DNA of 64,000 nt from JAUVRX01 sp049664225 (GTDB taxonomy: Bacteria > Acidobacteriota > Thermoanaerobaculia > Multivoradales > JAHEKO01). Positions within the stretch are counted from its first letter, which is position 1, and every line of letters begins with the position of its first letter. The position numbers were made by a program, and so were the translations under genes. Location of the stretch: positions 29,544-93,543 of the forward strand of contig JBATEX010000077.1 of assembly GCA_049664225.1 (NCBI GenBank). Reading direction: 5' to 3'. The notes under the pieces are model-generated. The model made no database searches and was not told the origin of the DNA. It worked only from the letters and a program-made list of their open reading frames with translations. This document shows, in pieces, positions 1-9,800 of the stretch.

Positions 1-3000
1 CCGACTGCAACCGGAGTCTCAGCGGTCCGGTAGCCGGTGAGATTCACCAGGAGGTGGCCCTTCTGATCGACCACCTTGGCGTCGAAGCTGCCATCGGACC
101 GAGGCTGCACGACCGCCATGACTCGTCCCTGCGCGGCCTCCGCAGATCGATGAGTGGAAACCGACTCCACCCTCCAGGGCAGGCCCAGTCTGCCGGTCTG
201 CCCGATCTCCCAGAGCCCAGCCGTCTGAAAGCAAAGCTCGATGAGGCGCGGGGCCATCAGCACAGGCCGTTCGTCCGGTAGATGGTTCGGAGGCAACCCT
301 TCGGCAAGTCGGCCGATCACCGCCGATCCTTCACGCCAGGCGAGGTCGATGACCCGGTATGCCGGCCCGTGGAAATACAGGCGGTAGATATCCTCGCTCA
401 GCAGGCCCTCACTCGGCGCCGGGGCCGGTACCTCGACAGGGGATGTCGGTGGAACCTGTCCTCCCAGACGAACGCGCCCGACAAAATGAACGGTCTCCTT
501 CTCCTCGGACTGCTTCGCCAATTTCCTCCGTCCGACCAGGCGGCAGGAGGCGACTACCTCCTCGGACTCGAGACCCAGGAAGGCCTCGATCTCCAGGCTG
601 CGAGCCTCGTCGCGGTAGAATTTGAAGGGCGACAAAAATACCACCTCCTCGACCGCGATGACCTGCCGGTTGGGAGCCAGCAGACGCGACGCCTCGGCAA
701 AGGCCTCGATGCCCATGACGCCTGGCAGGACAGCGGTGCCATCGATTCGATGGTCGTCGAGAAAGGGCTGCTCTGTTGGAACGATGTTGCCGACGGCGAC
801 CAGCCCTCGCGGAGTCTGGCGAGCTTCGAATCCGGAGATCATCGGCCCACGCTGACGAGACCGGATCGTTTCGGCATCCAGTCCACCCTCCGGTTCGCTG
901 TCCTCGAGCAGAACTCCGAGGTCCTCGGCAACTACCACTTCACCCCGGGTGCCCGCCTCGAGCTCACGCCTGACAATCGGCACGCCAGCCTCGGGTGCCA
1001 GCATGCCGATGCCCGCCAGTTCCATCATCTTCGGAATGGATCCGCGGCTGGCCATGCCGATGCCCGACCAGGCCGTCCAGTCGATCGCCACACCGCGCGT
1101 TTCCGGTCGGCTCGTCCTCAGATTCGAGGTGAGCTTGCAGAGCAGATCATTGGCGGCGCTGTAGTCGGTCTGCCCGGCATTGCCGAAGCGCCCCGCGATC
1201 GAGCTGAAAGCCACCGTGGCGCCTACAGGCATATCCGAAGCGCTCTTGAGAAGATGAAACCATCCCTGACTCTTGACGTCGAAGACGAGGTCGAATTCCT
1301 CGCCGCTCTTGTCGCTCAACGCATGGCTGATCTCGAGGCCAGCAGCGTGGATGAGAACGTCGATCCGGCCGTGCCGCTCGCGCACTTCGGCGATGACGCG
1401 GTCGACCGCCTCGCCGTCGAGCAGATCTACGCAGTGATACCGGGCCTGCCCACCGGCAGCTTCCACCGACTCCAAAGCCGTCAGCGCGGCCCGAGCCCGC
1501 TCCAGGACAGACAACTCACGCTCCACCTTGGCCGGCGTAGCCCGCTTCCCTTCAGCCTTCATGCGCTCGAAGAGCTCCATCCTGAGCGCCTCGGGATCCG
1601 AGCGGAACTGCTGCAAGTCCTCGTCTGCAGGGTTGGGTTCCGGTGCCAAATCGAGCAAGTGGAACACCCCTTTCGAGCTCGCCGCCAGATCGGCGACGAT
1701 GGCCGAAACGATGCTGCCCGCCGCTCCGGTAACGACGAAGACAGTTGCCGAATCGAGCTCGGCTCGCTCGACCGATGAGCCCAGCGGCGCATCCACCAGC
1801 CCGACTCCGGAGCGGGCGGCGCCACAATAGCCGACTTCGACCGAGCCAGGATCTCGCAGGGTCTCCTCGATCAGCCTGTCGGCCGGGGCCGCGGTCGCCC
1901 GCGACGGCTCGAAGTCTACGACCTTGATGACGGCCGTAGGCCTCTCCCTCTTCAGAGCTTTCGTCAAGCCTGCCACGCCACCGCCGAGCGGAGCCCAGGC
2001 TCCAGCCTCGTCGTAACCGTGCCGCCCCCCCAGTCGAGTCGCCGAGATGAAGAACGAGCCGCTGTGAGCCAGGGAGTCGTAAAGCTCCTTTGCAGTCCAG
2101 AACAGGAGCTTGACGCTCCGCGTCACGGCTTGCTGCCACTCCTCGGCGGTGAGATCCGAGATCTCACCCGTAGCGTCCAGGGCTGGGAGCCAGTAGACAC
2201 CCTGGATATCACCTTCCTTCTGCCAGGTTGCCAGACGAGAGGTGAGCTGCTCGCCATCGGTCTCGGCCTCGAGAAAGAGCACCTCGACTCCGAGTCGCTC
2301 CAGCCGCTGAGCCAGTGCCTTGCCGATCCCTCCCCGGTCGGCCATGACCACCACCCGAGAGCCCTTTTGCAGTTTCACGCCAGTCTTCTTGCAGAGATCG
2401 AGTCCGGCCAACAGCATCGCCGCAGGCACCCTTCGAGGTACCTTGCTGGCGGCCTCCTCACTGCCAACAATAGGCCTGGTGAGAGATCGTGTCACCGGCA
2501 GTGACTCCTGAGCCTCGCCCGTGTCGGGAATGCCAGCCGTGCCCGAAGCAGCGGGCTGAGACTCCTCGACGCTTGCCTCTTCGGCAGGAGTCTCGGCATC
2601 TACGATCAGTGCATGTTCCCCCAGATCGGGCCGCCGTTCGTAGACGAACTGAATCGCTCTGGCCAACGTCGGATAGTCCCTCAGCTGCAGCGTGTCGTCA
2701 CGAGGGATGCTCCACTCTTCTCGGATCGCCGCGAACATCTCCGCCTGCTTCACCGTGTCGATCCCCAGATCGGCCTCCATGTCCAGATCCAGATCCAACA
2801 TCTCTTCCGGATAGCCGGTGGTCTCCGCCACGATCTCCAAGACACGCTTCTGGATTGGATCCAACCCACCGGCCTGCCGGGCCGATGGAGTCTCCGAAGC
2901 ATCCTTTGGCGGTGAAACTACGGTCGCCGGTGATACCTCGGCGGAGGCCTGGACTCGTGCGGTATCTGGCCGGATATCGGTCACAGGCCGGCCAGAAGGC

Positions 3001-6000
3001 GCGGGATTGACTGTGCGAGACACAGCCTTTCTGTGGCTTGCTTCTGGCCGAGGCATGGTCCTGCTCGGCGGTCCCTCGTCCCGGACCCGCAGGGTGCGAT
3101 GCTCGACCTCGACCTCGGCTCCCGGATGACCGCTGGCCCAGTCCAGCCATTGCTGCCATCTCTCGGGTTCGACACATCGATAGTCGTAGCCCAACTCTTC
3201 GAGCTTCGGCCGCTCGCCTCCCGGGGCCGGCACCCATCGCAGCAGCACCATGCTGATCTGGGATCCGAAGCCGGCGGCCAGACGAAGGGCATACCGCACC
3301 GGATAACTGCCGCCTCGGGAAAGGTTGAGCTCTCCCAGCTCCGGGTCGATCTCCTTGAAATTCGCCACCGCGGGTACCAGGCCGGTCTCCAATGACTTGA
3401 TGGCCAGTACATCCTCGATCCCCACTCCCATCGGGTGCCCTGTGTACCCCTTGGTGTTGGCAATCACGATCTTGTCCGCCGCCTCACCAAAAACACTGCG
3501 CAGAGCGAAGATCTCGGCCTGTGCACTGCCACCTCTGGCAGGGGTGTAGGTCTCGTGCGAGATAAAAGCGGTTTCCTCAGCGATCTGGAAACGATCGATG
3601 CCCCATTTCTCCTCGGCATCGGAGATCAGCCGCTGCATCATCTCGGTGATATGCGTCACGTCGAGACGGGTACCGTGGAAGGCGCTGTTGGCTGTGACGG
3701 TGGCCAGGACTTCGCAGATGGGCTGAATGCCTCTTTCGTGCGCCGCCTCTTCACTTTCCACAACGATCGCCGCCGCACCCATTCCGACCAACATGCCGTG
3801 TCGCCGCCGATCGAATGGGATGGCCGCATCCTCGACCTGCGCATCGGTGGCTGCCGCACCGGTGGCCAGGAACCCGGCTCCGATCCAGCCCATCAGATCA
3901 TCGCTGGTCACATCGTCAGCCGAGACGATGAGGACGCGACGACAGCGGCCGGCGCGAATCCAGTCCGCAGCCAGTCCGATCGCCTGTGTGCCGCTAGCGC
4001 AGGCCGAGTTGATCTGGGTGTTCGGCCCCCTGGCGCCGATGAACTCGGCCATCTGGGAGTGACCCATCGACAGGAGTCTGAAGAGGAACCGTCGATCGAA
4101 GGTGTAGGCGGTGGCTTCGACCTCCTCGCGTGCTTCTTCCAGGCGCCGATCCACCTCGTTCAGGGCCTCTTCGCTGACCGATTCGGTCGAGCTCAAGTGA
4201 CTTCTCAGATCCTGCAGCTCGTCGAGGCGCCGTTGCGCGGCTTGCGCTGTGTAGAAGCGGTCGGACTCTCGGGCGAAGTAGTTGACGCCTGGAAAGGCGG
4301 ACGCGAAGATGACACCGGTTTCGTCGCGCACCTCGTCGGCCAGGCCCCACTGCTCGGGCAGCTTGCTTCCTTTGGTCGTAGTCTTGTAACGCCTGACGAG
4401 CGGCAGTCCAGCATCGCGGAGCGCATCCAGCCCAGAGCCGATGGCCAGCTCGGTGACGATGTCCAGGGCTTCCAGACGGTCGCTCGGAAAACCAAACTCG
4501 TCCACCAGATCCAGGTCACCACGCCGGGCCGCCAGCTTGATCACCTCATCGACGCCTTCAATGGTCTCGAACCTCGGACCACCGTTCTCGCTCTTCACCA
4601 GCCGCGTGATGTTCTTCTCTACCATCTTCTGACGCAGCTCGCCCGGCACGTCGCCGATGAACTGCTGGCCATCGAAGAGACGGCCGAGATTCGAGTCGTC
4701 GAAAACCCTGGCCGTTCCCGGCAGCCCGATCGCCGCCCCGGTGACCACCACCGGTCGCTCCGTCGAAGAAGCACCGCCCCGGCGACCAACCACCTCGAGG
4801 CCTCTCTCGAGAAAGCCAGCGAACAACTGTCCCAACTCGTGGTAGGTACCGCTATCGAGGCGCGCAACCTCGAAGGCCCCTGGCCCTGGCGACGCTGTGG
4901 CCGCGACGGCGCCAGAATCGGCCGGCGGCACCACGACTCGCTCTTCAGGGGGTCGCAGAACGATGGGCTCCTCGACCACAGGTGGCGTTCCGACGCCGAG
5001 CCCCGCAGCATAGAGGCCGCACAGGGCCTGATTGAAGGAGGCCACGTCGCCCAATCGGGGGTGATTCGTGGACAGGGAGAAAGTGTCGTCGTGATCCTGA
5101 AAGACACTCCGGACCATTCCCTGCAGGGCCCGTTTCGGGCCACACTCGACGAACACCCTGGTACCGGCTCTGTAGAGAGACTCCAAGCCCTTGACGAACT
5201 GCACCGGCTCGGCTACTTGCCTGCCGAGGATCTCGATCATCTCGGGCTCCACACCAGGCCCCATCGGGTAGAAGTCTCCGCTGACGTTGGCGACAGTGGG
5301 AATCTCCGGTGGCTGCAATCCCATTCGCCCCAGCACCTGTCGCACCGCATCGCTCGATGGAGCTACGATCTGGGTATGGAACGCATGGCTCACTGGCAGG
5401 CGTTGAGCCTGGTAACCGGCCTCCTGTAGGGCCTCGATCGCTCGCTCGACGGCCTTGCTGGCACCGCCAATCACCGCTTCGCTGTAGCTATTGATATTAG
5501 CTACCACGACGTAGCCGTCGATCGTGGATAGAAGGCGCTCGATCTCCTCCAGAGGGGCAAAGACAGCGGCCATCCAGCCGTTGTCGTCCGTCGAGATCCG
5601 ACTCATCTCCCGTCCGCGAGCGCTGACAGCTTCCAAAGCGTGAGCGAAGCTGATCGCACCGGCCGCCACCAGCGCACCGTACTCGCCGAGGCTGTGCCCC
5701 ATCACCATGTCCGGCATCACGCCGTAGGATCCCAAGAGGCGCTGCAGGGCGATGTCCGTCGTCAGGACCGCCGGCTGGGTGATTGCCGTCTGCCGGAGCG
5801 CGTCGTTGGCGGCCTCTTGCTCCAGGGGACCCTTGGGATCGACAAACAGATAGTCGGTCAGGGGCCGGCCCAGCAATGGCCTCATGACCTCGTCCGCCTC
5901 GCGGAAGGTCTCGGCCACGACAGGCTCATCGGAGGCCAGCTGCCGCAGCATGTTGAGGTACTGCGACCCCTGCCCCGTGAAGAGCATGGCGACTTTGGAA

Positions 6001-7781
6001 GGCTTGCCAGCTCCGAGGAAGATGCCGCGGCCCCGCAGCGCCTTCCAGGTCTCCGGCTTCCCCGATTGCAGGGTCGAGAGCGCCCTGCCAGCCTTCTTGA
6101 TCAGCTCGGCTCCATCGCCATAGTCGATAGCCAGCCGCGCCGGGGCCCGCAGGTCGGCTTCCGCCGGCGTCTGTATTTCGGGGACTTCCCCTGACTCGGC
6201 CTTGGCAAGCACCTCCCGCAGTTTGGCTTCCAGATCGGTGGCGGAATCTCCACCCAGAACCAAAGCTCCTCGAAGCGGCAACTTCTCGCTCCTTCGGTCA
6301 GTCGCAGATCGGAGCTCTCGCGCGACCGCAATCGCAGGCGCTTCGCGGTCGAGGGCCTGCCCCGGTATGTACTCCTCCAGCACGGCGTGGAAGTTGGTCC
6401 CGCCAAAACCGAAGGCGCTCACGCCCGCCCGCCTCACCTGTCCTTCGCCAGCCTCCCAGGGCCGCAACTCCGTGTTGACGAAGAATGGGCAACGACTGAA
6501 GTCGATGTTGGGATTCGGGCGCTCGAATCCGAGACTCGGAGGAAGCACCCGGTCTCGCAAGGCATAGACCGTTTTGAGAATTCCCGCCGCGCCTGCTGCA
6601 CCCTTGAGGTGGCCGATGTTGGATTTGACCGAACCGAGGGGAAGCGAGCCGGGTGCGAACCCGAAGGGAACGAAAGCCTCGGTCAGACACTGCACCTCCA
6701 CGACGTCTCCGACCCGGGTCGAGGTGCCGTGCCCTTCGATCAGAGTGGCCTGGTCTGGAACGAGTCCAGCCCGATTCCAGGCCCGCTCGACAGCCAGGCG
6801 CTGACCGACCGGATTGGGAGCCGTGATCCCCTTGCCCCGACCATCGCTCGAGCCGCCCAATCCGCGGATCACGGCGTAGATCTGGTCACCATCGCGCTCG
6901 GCATCTCGCAAGCGTTTGAGCAAGAAGATGGCCGCCCCCTCACCCATGACGAAGCCATCCGCCCCGTCGGCGAAGGGCCGGGTCCCGGTGGCCGAAAGAG
7001 CGCCGATCTTGCAGAACTTCGTGTACGTGGCGGCGCTCATGTTGGCATCGATACCGCCCGTCAGCACGGCGTCGTAGTCCTCTTCCTCGAGTCCTTCGAT
7101 GGCGGCGTGAATGGCCGCCATGGCGGAGGCGCAGGCCGCGTCGACCACGTAGTTCGGTCCATGGAAGTCGAAGAGGTTGGCGACGCGGCCAGCGATGATA
7201 TTGGCCAGCTCGCCGGGCATGGTGTCTTCCGTGATCCGCGGGTAGAGCCCGTCTACCTGGGTACTGAACTCGTCACGCACCCTGGCTCGGACCTCCTCGG
7301 GCAGCTCAGCAAAGCTCGGAGCTCGCTCCAGCTCCCGGGCAATCTCGGGATAGGAGATGCGGGTGGCTGTCTCGTAGTGGAGGTCGCCGCCCATGGCGTT
7401 ACCCAGGATCACGGCTACGCGCTCACGGTCCAGGGGGCGTTCCGGATACCCGTAGTCCGCCAAAGCCTGGCGAGCTCCGAGGAGAGCCCACTTCTGAGTG
7501 CGATCCATCGCCTCGCCTACCTTGGGAGGGATCGGTAGGTTCCATTTCAAGGGCTCCCAGGCCCACTCCTTCACCCAGCCCCCGATCTTCGAGTAGGTCT
7601 TGGCCGGCGCTTTCGGATCGGGGTCCCAGAACAGGTCCGGATCCCAGCGCTCCCTGGGAACCTCACTGATGCTGTAGCGACCCTGCTTGACGTTCTCCCA
7701 GAAGGTCGGCGCGTCCGGCGCGTCCGGCAGCACGGCCCCGACTCCCACGATGGCGATTGCCCGATGTCTGCTGTTCGTCAT
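1..7781 (-). CDS. Multidomain PUFA/polyketide synthase (KS-AT-KS-ACP-KR-DH), C-terminus cut by window edge
   Basis: Giant iterative synthase, about 2,593 residues visible in one uninterrupted frame from an ATG at 7781; the 3' end lies outside the window. Domains in order: KS1 (residues ~5-450; active Cys217 in DAACASAM, His351 in GHGTST, His391 in NIGHLKG); acyltransferase (~590-890; FTGQGSQY, Ser697 in GHSLGEY); a second KS (~1010-1500; Cys1261 in NSACASGT, His1409 in SHETYTP, His1449 in KGYTGH, so triad intact); one carrier domain (~1640-1720) whose pantetheine position is Thr1676 (LGIDTVKQ) rather than Ser; a pseudo-KR plus active KR (~1770-2270; TGAAGSI, Tyr2207 in TDYSAAN); and a hot-dog dehydratase (His2344, H-x3-G-x4-P). 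The order resembles PfaA-like secondary-lipid synthases but with an extra internal KS. An acyl-CoA dehydrogenase lies 98 bases upstream on the same strand. The product cannot be predicted; a fatty acid or polyketide is inferred. Confidence 0.92.
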   Translation of the reverse strand, partial: MTNSRHRAIAIVGVGAVLPDAPDAPTFWENVKQGRYSISEVPRERWDPDLFWDPDPKAPAKTYSKIGGWVKEWAWEPLKWNLPIPPKVGEAMDRTQKWALLGARQALADYGYPERPLDRERVAVILGNAMGGDLHYETATRISYPEIARELERAPSFAELPEEVRARVRDEFSTQVDGLYPRITEDTMPGELANIIAGRVANLFDFHGPNYVVDAACASAMAAIHAAIEGLEEEDYDAVLTGGIDANMSAATYTKFCKIGALSATGTRPFADGADGFVMGEGAAIFLLKRLRDAERDGDQIYAVIRGLGGSSDGRGKGITAPNPVGQRLAVERAWNRAGLVPDQATLIEGHGTSTRVGDVVEVQCLTEAFVPFGFAPGSLPLGSVKSNIGHLKGAAGAAGILKTVYALRDRVLPPSLGFERPNPNIDFSRCPFFVNTELRPWEAGEGQVRRAGVSAFGFGGTNFHAVLEEYIPGQALDREAPAIAVARELRSATDRRSEKLPLRGALVLGGDSATDLEAKLREVLAKAESGEVPEIQTPAEADLRAPARLAIDYGDGAELIKKAGRALSTLQSGKPETWKALRGRGIFLGAGKPSKVAMLFTGQGSQYLNMLRQLASDEPVVAETFREADEVMRPLLGRPLTDYLFVDPKGPLEQEAANDALRQTAITQPAVLTTDIALQRLLGSYGVMPDMVMGHSLGEYGALVAAGAISFAHALEAVSARGREMSRISTDDNGWMAAVFAPLEEIERLLSTIDGYVVVANINSYSEAVIGGASKAVERAIEALQEAGYQAQRLPVSHAFHTQIVAPSSDAVRQVLGRMGLQPPEIPTVANVSGDFYPMGPGVEPEMIEILGRQVAEPVQFVKGLESLYRAGTRVFVECGPKRALQGMVRSVFQDHDDTFSLSTNHPRLGDVASFNQALCGLYAAGLGVGTPPVVEEPIVLRPPEERVVVPPADSGAVAATASPGPGAFEVARLDSGTYHELGQLFAGFLERGLEVVGRRGGASSTERPVVVTGAAIGLPGTARVFDDSNLGRLFDGQQFIGDVPGELRQKMVEKNITRLVKSENGGPRFETIEGVDEVIKLAARRGDLDLVDEFGFPSDRLEALDIVTELAIGSGLDALRDAGLPLVRRYKTTTKGSKLPEQWGLADEVRDETGVIFASAFPGVNYFARESDRFYTAQAAQRRLDELQDLRSHLSSTESVSEEALNEVDRRLEEAREEVEATAYTFDRRFLFRLLSMGHSQMAEFIGARGPNTQINSACASGTQAIGLAADWIRAGRCRRVLIVSADDVTSDDLMGWIGAGFLATGAAATDAQVEDAAIPFDRRRHGMLVGMGAAAIVVESEEAAHERGIQPICEVLATVTANSAFHGTRLDVTHITEMMQRLISDAEEKWGIDRFQIAEETAFISHETYTPARGGSAQAEIFALRSVFGEAADKIVIANTKGYTGHPMGVGIEDVLAIKSLETGLVPAVANFKEIDPELGELNLSRGGSYPVRYALRLAAGFGSQISMVLLRWVPAPGGERPKLEELGYDYRCVEPERWQQWLDWASGHPGAEVEVEHRTLRVRDEGPPSRTMPRPEASHRKAVSRTVNPAPSGRPVTDIRPDTARVQASAEVSPATVVSPPKDASETPSARQAGGLDPIQKRVLEIVAETTGYPEEMLDLDLDMEADLGIDTVKQAEMFAAIREEWSIPRDDTLQLRDYPTLARAIQFVYERRPDLGEHALIVDAETPAEEASVEESQPAASGTAGIPDTGEAQESLPVTRSLTRPIVGSEEAASKVPRRVPAAMLLAGLDLCKKTGVKLQKGSRVVVMADRGGIGKALAQRLERLGVEVLFLEAETDGEQLTSRLATWQKEGDIQGVYWLPALDATGEISDLTAEEWQQAVTRSVKLLFWTAKELYDSLAHSGSFFISATRLGGRHGYDEAGAWAPLGGGVAGLTKALKRERPTAVIKVVDFEPSRATAAPADRLIEETLRDPGSVEVGYCGAARSGVGLVDAPLGSSVERAELDSATVFVVTGAAGSIVSAIVADLAASSKGVFHLLDLAPEPNPADEDLQQFRSDPEALRMELFERMKAEGKRATPAKVERELSVLERARAALTALESVEAAGGQARYHCVDLLDGEAVDRVIAEVRERHGRIDVLIHAAGLEISHALSDKSGEEFDLVFDVKSQGWFHLLKSASDMPVGATVAFSSIAGRFGNAGQTDYSAANDLLCKLTSNLRTSRPETRGVAIDWTAWSGIGMASRGSIPKMMELAGIGMLAPEAGVPIVRRELEAGTRGEVVVAEDLGVLLEDSEPEGGLDAETIRSRQRGPMISGFEARQTPRGLVAVGNIVPTEQPFLDDHRIDGTAVLPGVMGIEAFAEASRLLAPNRQVIAVEEVVFLSPFKFYRDEARSLEIEAFLGLESEEVVASCRLVGRRKLAKQSEEKETVHFVGRVRLGGQVPPTSPVEVPAPAPSEGLLSEDIYRLYFHGPAYRVIDLAWREGSAVIGRLAEGLPPNHLPDERPVLMAPRLIELCFQTAGLWEIGQTGRLGLPWRVESVSTHRSAEAAQGRVMAVVQPRSDGSFDAKVVDQKGHLLVNLTGYRTAETPVAV

Positions 7782-7879
7782 TTCGCGTTCTTTCCGTCCG
7801 TCAGGACCCGACCTCGACCAGGTTCCGGCGATTCACCGAACCCCGACAGTACCCTGCATGTAAGAGGGTCCCCTGGACC

Positions 7880-9547
7880 TCACCCCTGCTGGCGATCGTA
7901 AATGAAATCGGCGGCCAGGTTCATATCTTCTATCAAACCCTGTTGAGCCTGGTGAATTCGAGCTACGTTCATCTCCCTTTCGAGGGCTCCCACGCCATCC
8001 GGGATTTCAACTCCACCGGCTCCAATGACCAACTGCAGCCCCTGAGAGGCCACCCTCTGCGCGGCCTGTCTTGCACAGATGCGGCCGAGGACGGCGAGAC
8101 TCTCTCCGGCAATGCGCCGGTCCGCTTTCGAGTCGAGGGAGCCCTGTGCCGAATCAGCCGCCCTGCCAACGAGTCCGGCAGCTCCTTCGGCGTAGGCGAT
8201 CAACTCTCCGAGGCGAAACAGGATGTGCTGGTTCCTCGTCAAACGCGCGACCCGCGACCGCTCCATGACCTCTGCCAGCGCATGAAAAGTCAGGGCCACG
8301 ACGTCCGCACCCAACTGAGGGTTCTGCCCGTGCAAAGTCTCGAAGACGCGGGCCCGATCGTGGAAATGCCCTCCCCGGGTCTTGAGGTGGAGCTGCCATG
8401 AATCTCGCGCGATGGTCATCTCCAAGATTTCGGAAGTACCCTCGTAAATCGTCGTGATTCGCACGTCGCGTCGAATCTTCTCCACCATGTACTCGCGGGT
8501 GTAGCCATAGCCTCCCAGGGCCTGGATACTGGCTTCCGCCGCCTTCAAGCCCGCTTCGCTCGAAAGGTACTTGGCAATGGCTCCTTCGGTGTTGAGCGAC
8601 CCTTCTCCACTGTCGATGCGCCGTGCCGTGTCTTCGATGTAGGCACGGCCGGCCTCCAGCCATGCCACATTGGGGACAATGAGCTTGTGCGTGAAGCCCT
8701 GCTTCTCGGACAGGGGGCCACCACCCTGGACTCTCTCGATGGAGTATGGAATCGCTCGATCTAGAGCTGCCCAGCCCCCACCCAACCCAAAGGCGGCTAC
8801 CATCAACCGGGTGTAACCGAACACGGCCTGCGCCTGAAGGAGTCCTTGCCCCTCCTGGCCGCCGACGAGTCGATCGGCACCGACCACCACGTCGGTGAAG
8901 CCGACTGCCGCCGTGTTGCTGGCGCGGATTCCGTGCTTGTCCTCCGGCTGGCCGGGGCTCAAGCCCTCAGCACCAGCTTCAACGATGAACCAGCTCGGGC
9001 CGTCAGGAGCTGTAGCGAGCACTGTGTAGACATCCGCGTAGCCACCGTTGCTGATCCACTGCTTGCTGCCATTGATCCGATAGCCGATGACTCTTCCGTC
9101 TTCGTCCATTCTCTCGGCTGTCGACTTCAGAGCACCCAGATCGCTACCCGCTTCAGGCTCGGTGGCGCAATAGGCGAAAAGCAACCCCTCCTCGGCGATC
9201 CGTCCCAGCCAGTGCTGCTTCTGTTCTTCGGTACCGCCGAATCGAATCGGATCGCTGCCGAGAAACGTCGCCAACACCCCGGTAGCTACCCCCAGGTCCA
9301 CCCGAGCGAGTGCTTCGCAGATCCGGTAGACGTCGAACGCCCCGCCGCCCATGCCGCCGTACTCTTCGTCGATGAAGAGCAACTGGATGCCCAAGCCCGA
9401 TCCACAGAGCTCGCGAACCAGATCCACCGGGAAGACGTCTCTCTCATCCAGATCGAGGAGCACATCGTCCGGCAGCTTTTCCGTCGCGAAGTCGCGGAAG
9501 GCCTCCAAACTGAGTTCGAGAGTTTCTCTGTCGAGTCCGGAGGTCAT
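7880..9547 (-). CDS. Acyl-CoA dehydrogenase, long form with C-terminal extension
   Basis: FAD-dependent acyl-CoA dehydrogenase, 555 residues. The ATG at 9547 is preferred over an upstream in-frame TTG at 9574 because a GGGAG stands 8 bases before it. Seen: the N-terminal helical domain (EEYGGMGGG), the flavin/substrate loop (ATEPEAGSDLG), the middle-domain KQWISNGGYADVY segment, and C-terminal YEGTSEI carrying the likely catalytic Glu. At 555 residues it exceeds the ~380 of short- and medium-chain enzymes; the last ~170 residues form a helical extension like that of very-long-chain or bacterial 'PUFA-associated' members. It ends 98 bases before the megasynthase on the same strand, so an unsaturation or reduction step on the synthase product is inferred. 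It could equally serve ordinary beta-oxidation. Confidence 0.93.
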   Translation of the reverse strand: MTSGLDRETLELSLEAFRDFATEKLPDDVLLDLDERDVFPVDLVRELCGSGLGIQLLFIDEEYGGMGGGAFDVYRICEALARVDLGVATGVLATFLGSDPIRFGGTEEQKQHWLGRIAEEGLLFAYCATEPEAGSDLGALKSTAERMDEDGRVIGYRINGSKQWISNGGYADVYTVLATAPDGPSWFIVEAGAEGLSPGQPEDKHGIRASNTAAVGFTDVVVGADRLVGGQEGQGLLQAQAVFGYTRLMVAAFGLGGGWAALDRAIPYSIERVQGGGPLSEKQGFTHKLIVPNVAWLEAGRAYIEDTARRIDSGEGSLNTEGAIAKYLSSEAGLKAAEASIQALGGYGYTREYMVEKIRRDVRITTIYEGTSEILEMTIARDSWQLHLKTRGGHFHDRARVFETLHGQNPQLGADVVALTFHALAEVMERSRVARLTRNQHILFRLGELIAYAEGAAGLVGRAADSAQGSLDSKADRRIAGESLAVLGRICARQAAQRVASQGLQLVIGAGGVEIPDGVGALEREMNVARIHQAQQGLIEDMNLAADFIYDRQQG

Positions 9548-9725
9548 AGCGGTATCTCCCAGATGATCGTCCAACGGAACGGCACCAGCGGGTCAGCAGT
9601 CTAAGAGCAAGCTCGGTCCAGCACCATACCCGAAAGAGGGGCCACACGACCATCCCTGCGGGTGGGTCGAGTCTGTGGGACGGACGGCAGGCCTCGATCG
9701 AGCGCCCGGTGATCAAAACCACCGA

Positions 9726-9754
9726 TTGATCCTCGATGGCGTAACACCTATCCT
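9726..9754 (+). promoter_or_regulatory. Candidate sigma-70-type promoter for the cysteine synthase gene
   Basis: TTGATC at 9726-9731 and TATCCT at 9749-9754 are separated by 17 bases, in the divergent region between the dehydrogenase and cysteine synthase genes, ending 46 bases before the ATG. The match to consensus is moderate and the GC-rich background makes chance hits uncommon but possible. No leader riboswitch was recognised. Confidence 0.35.
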
Positions 9755-9800
9755 TAGGGAGCCTCGTCGAGACTACGCCTGGAGGGCACATCGACCGACC

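Noticed and set aside
282..1778. 498-codon open frame on the plus strand
   Set aside because: It lies antisense to the KR-DH part of the synthase, has no family motifs, and reflects GC-rich codon bias leaving the opposite frame open.
3435..5429. 664-codon open frame on the plus strand
   Set aside because: Antisense to the KS2/AT region, whose catalytic motifs are intact on the minus strand; the plus-strand product has no recognisable features.
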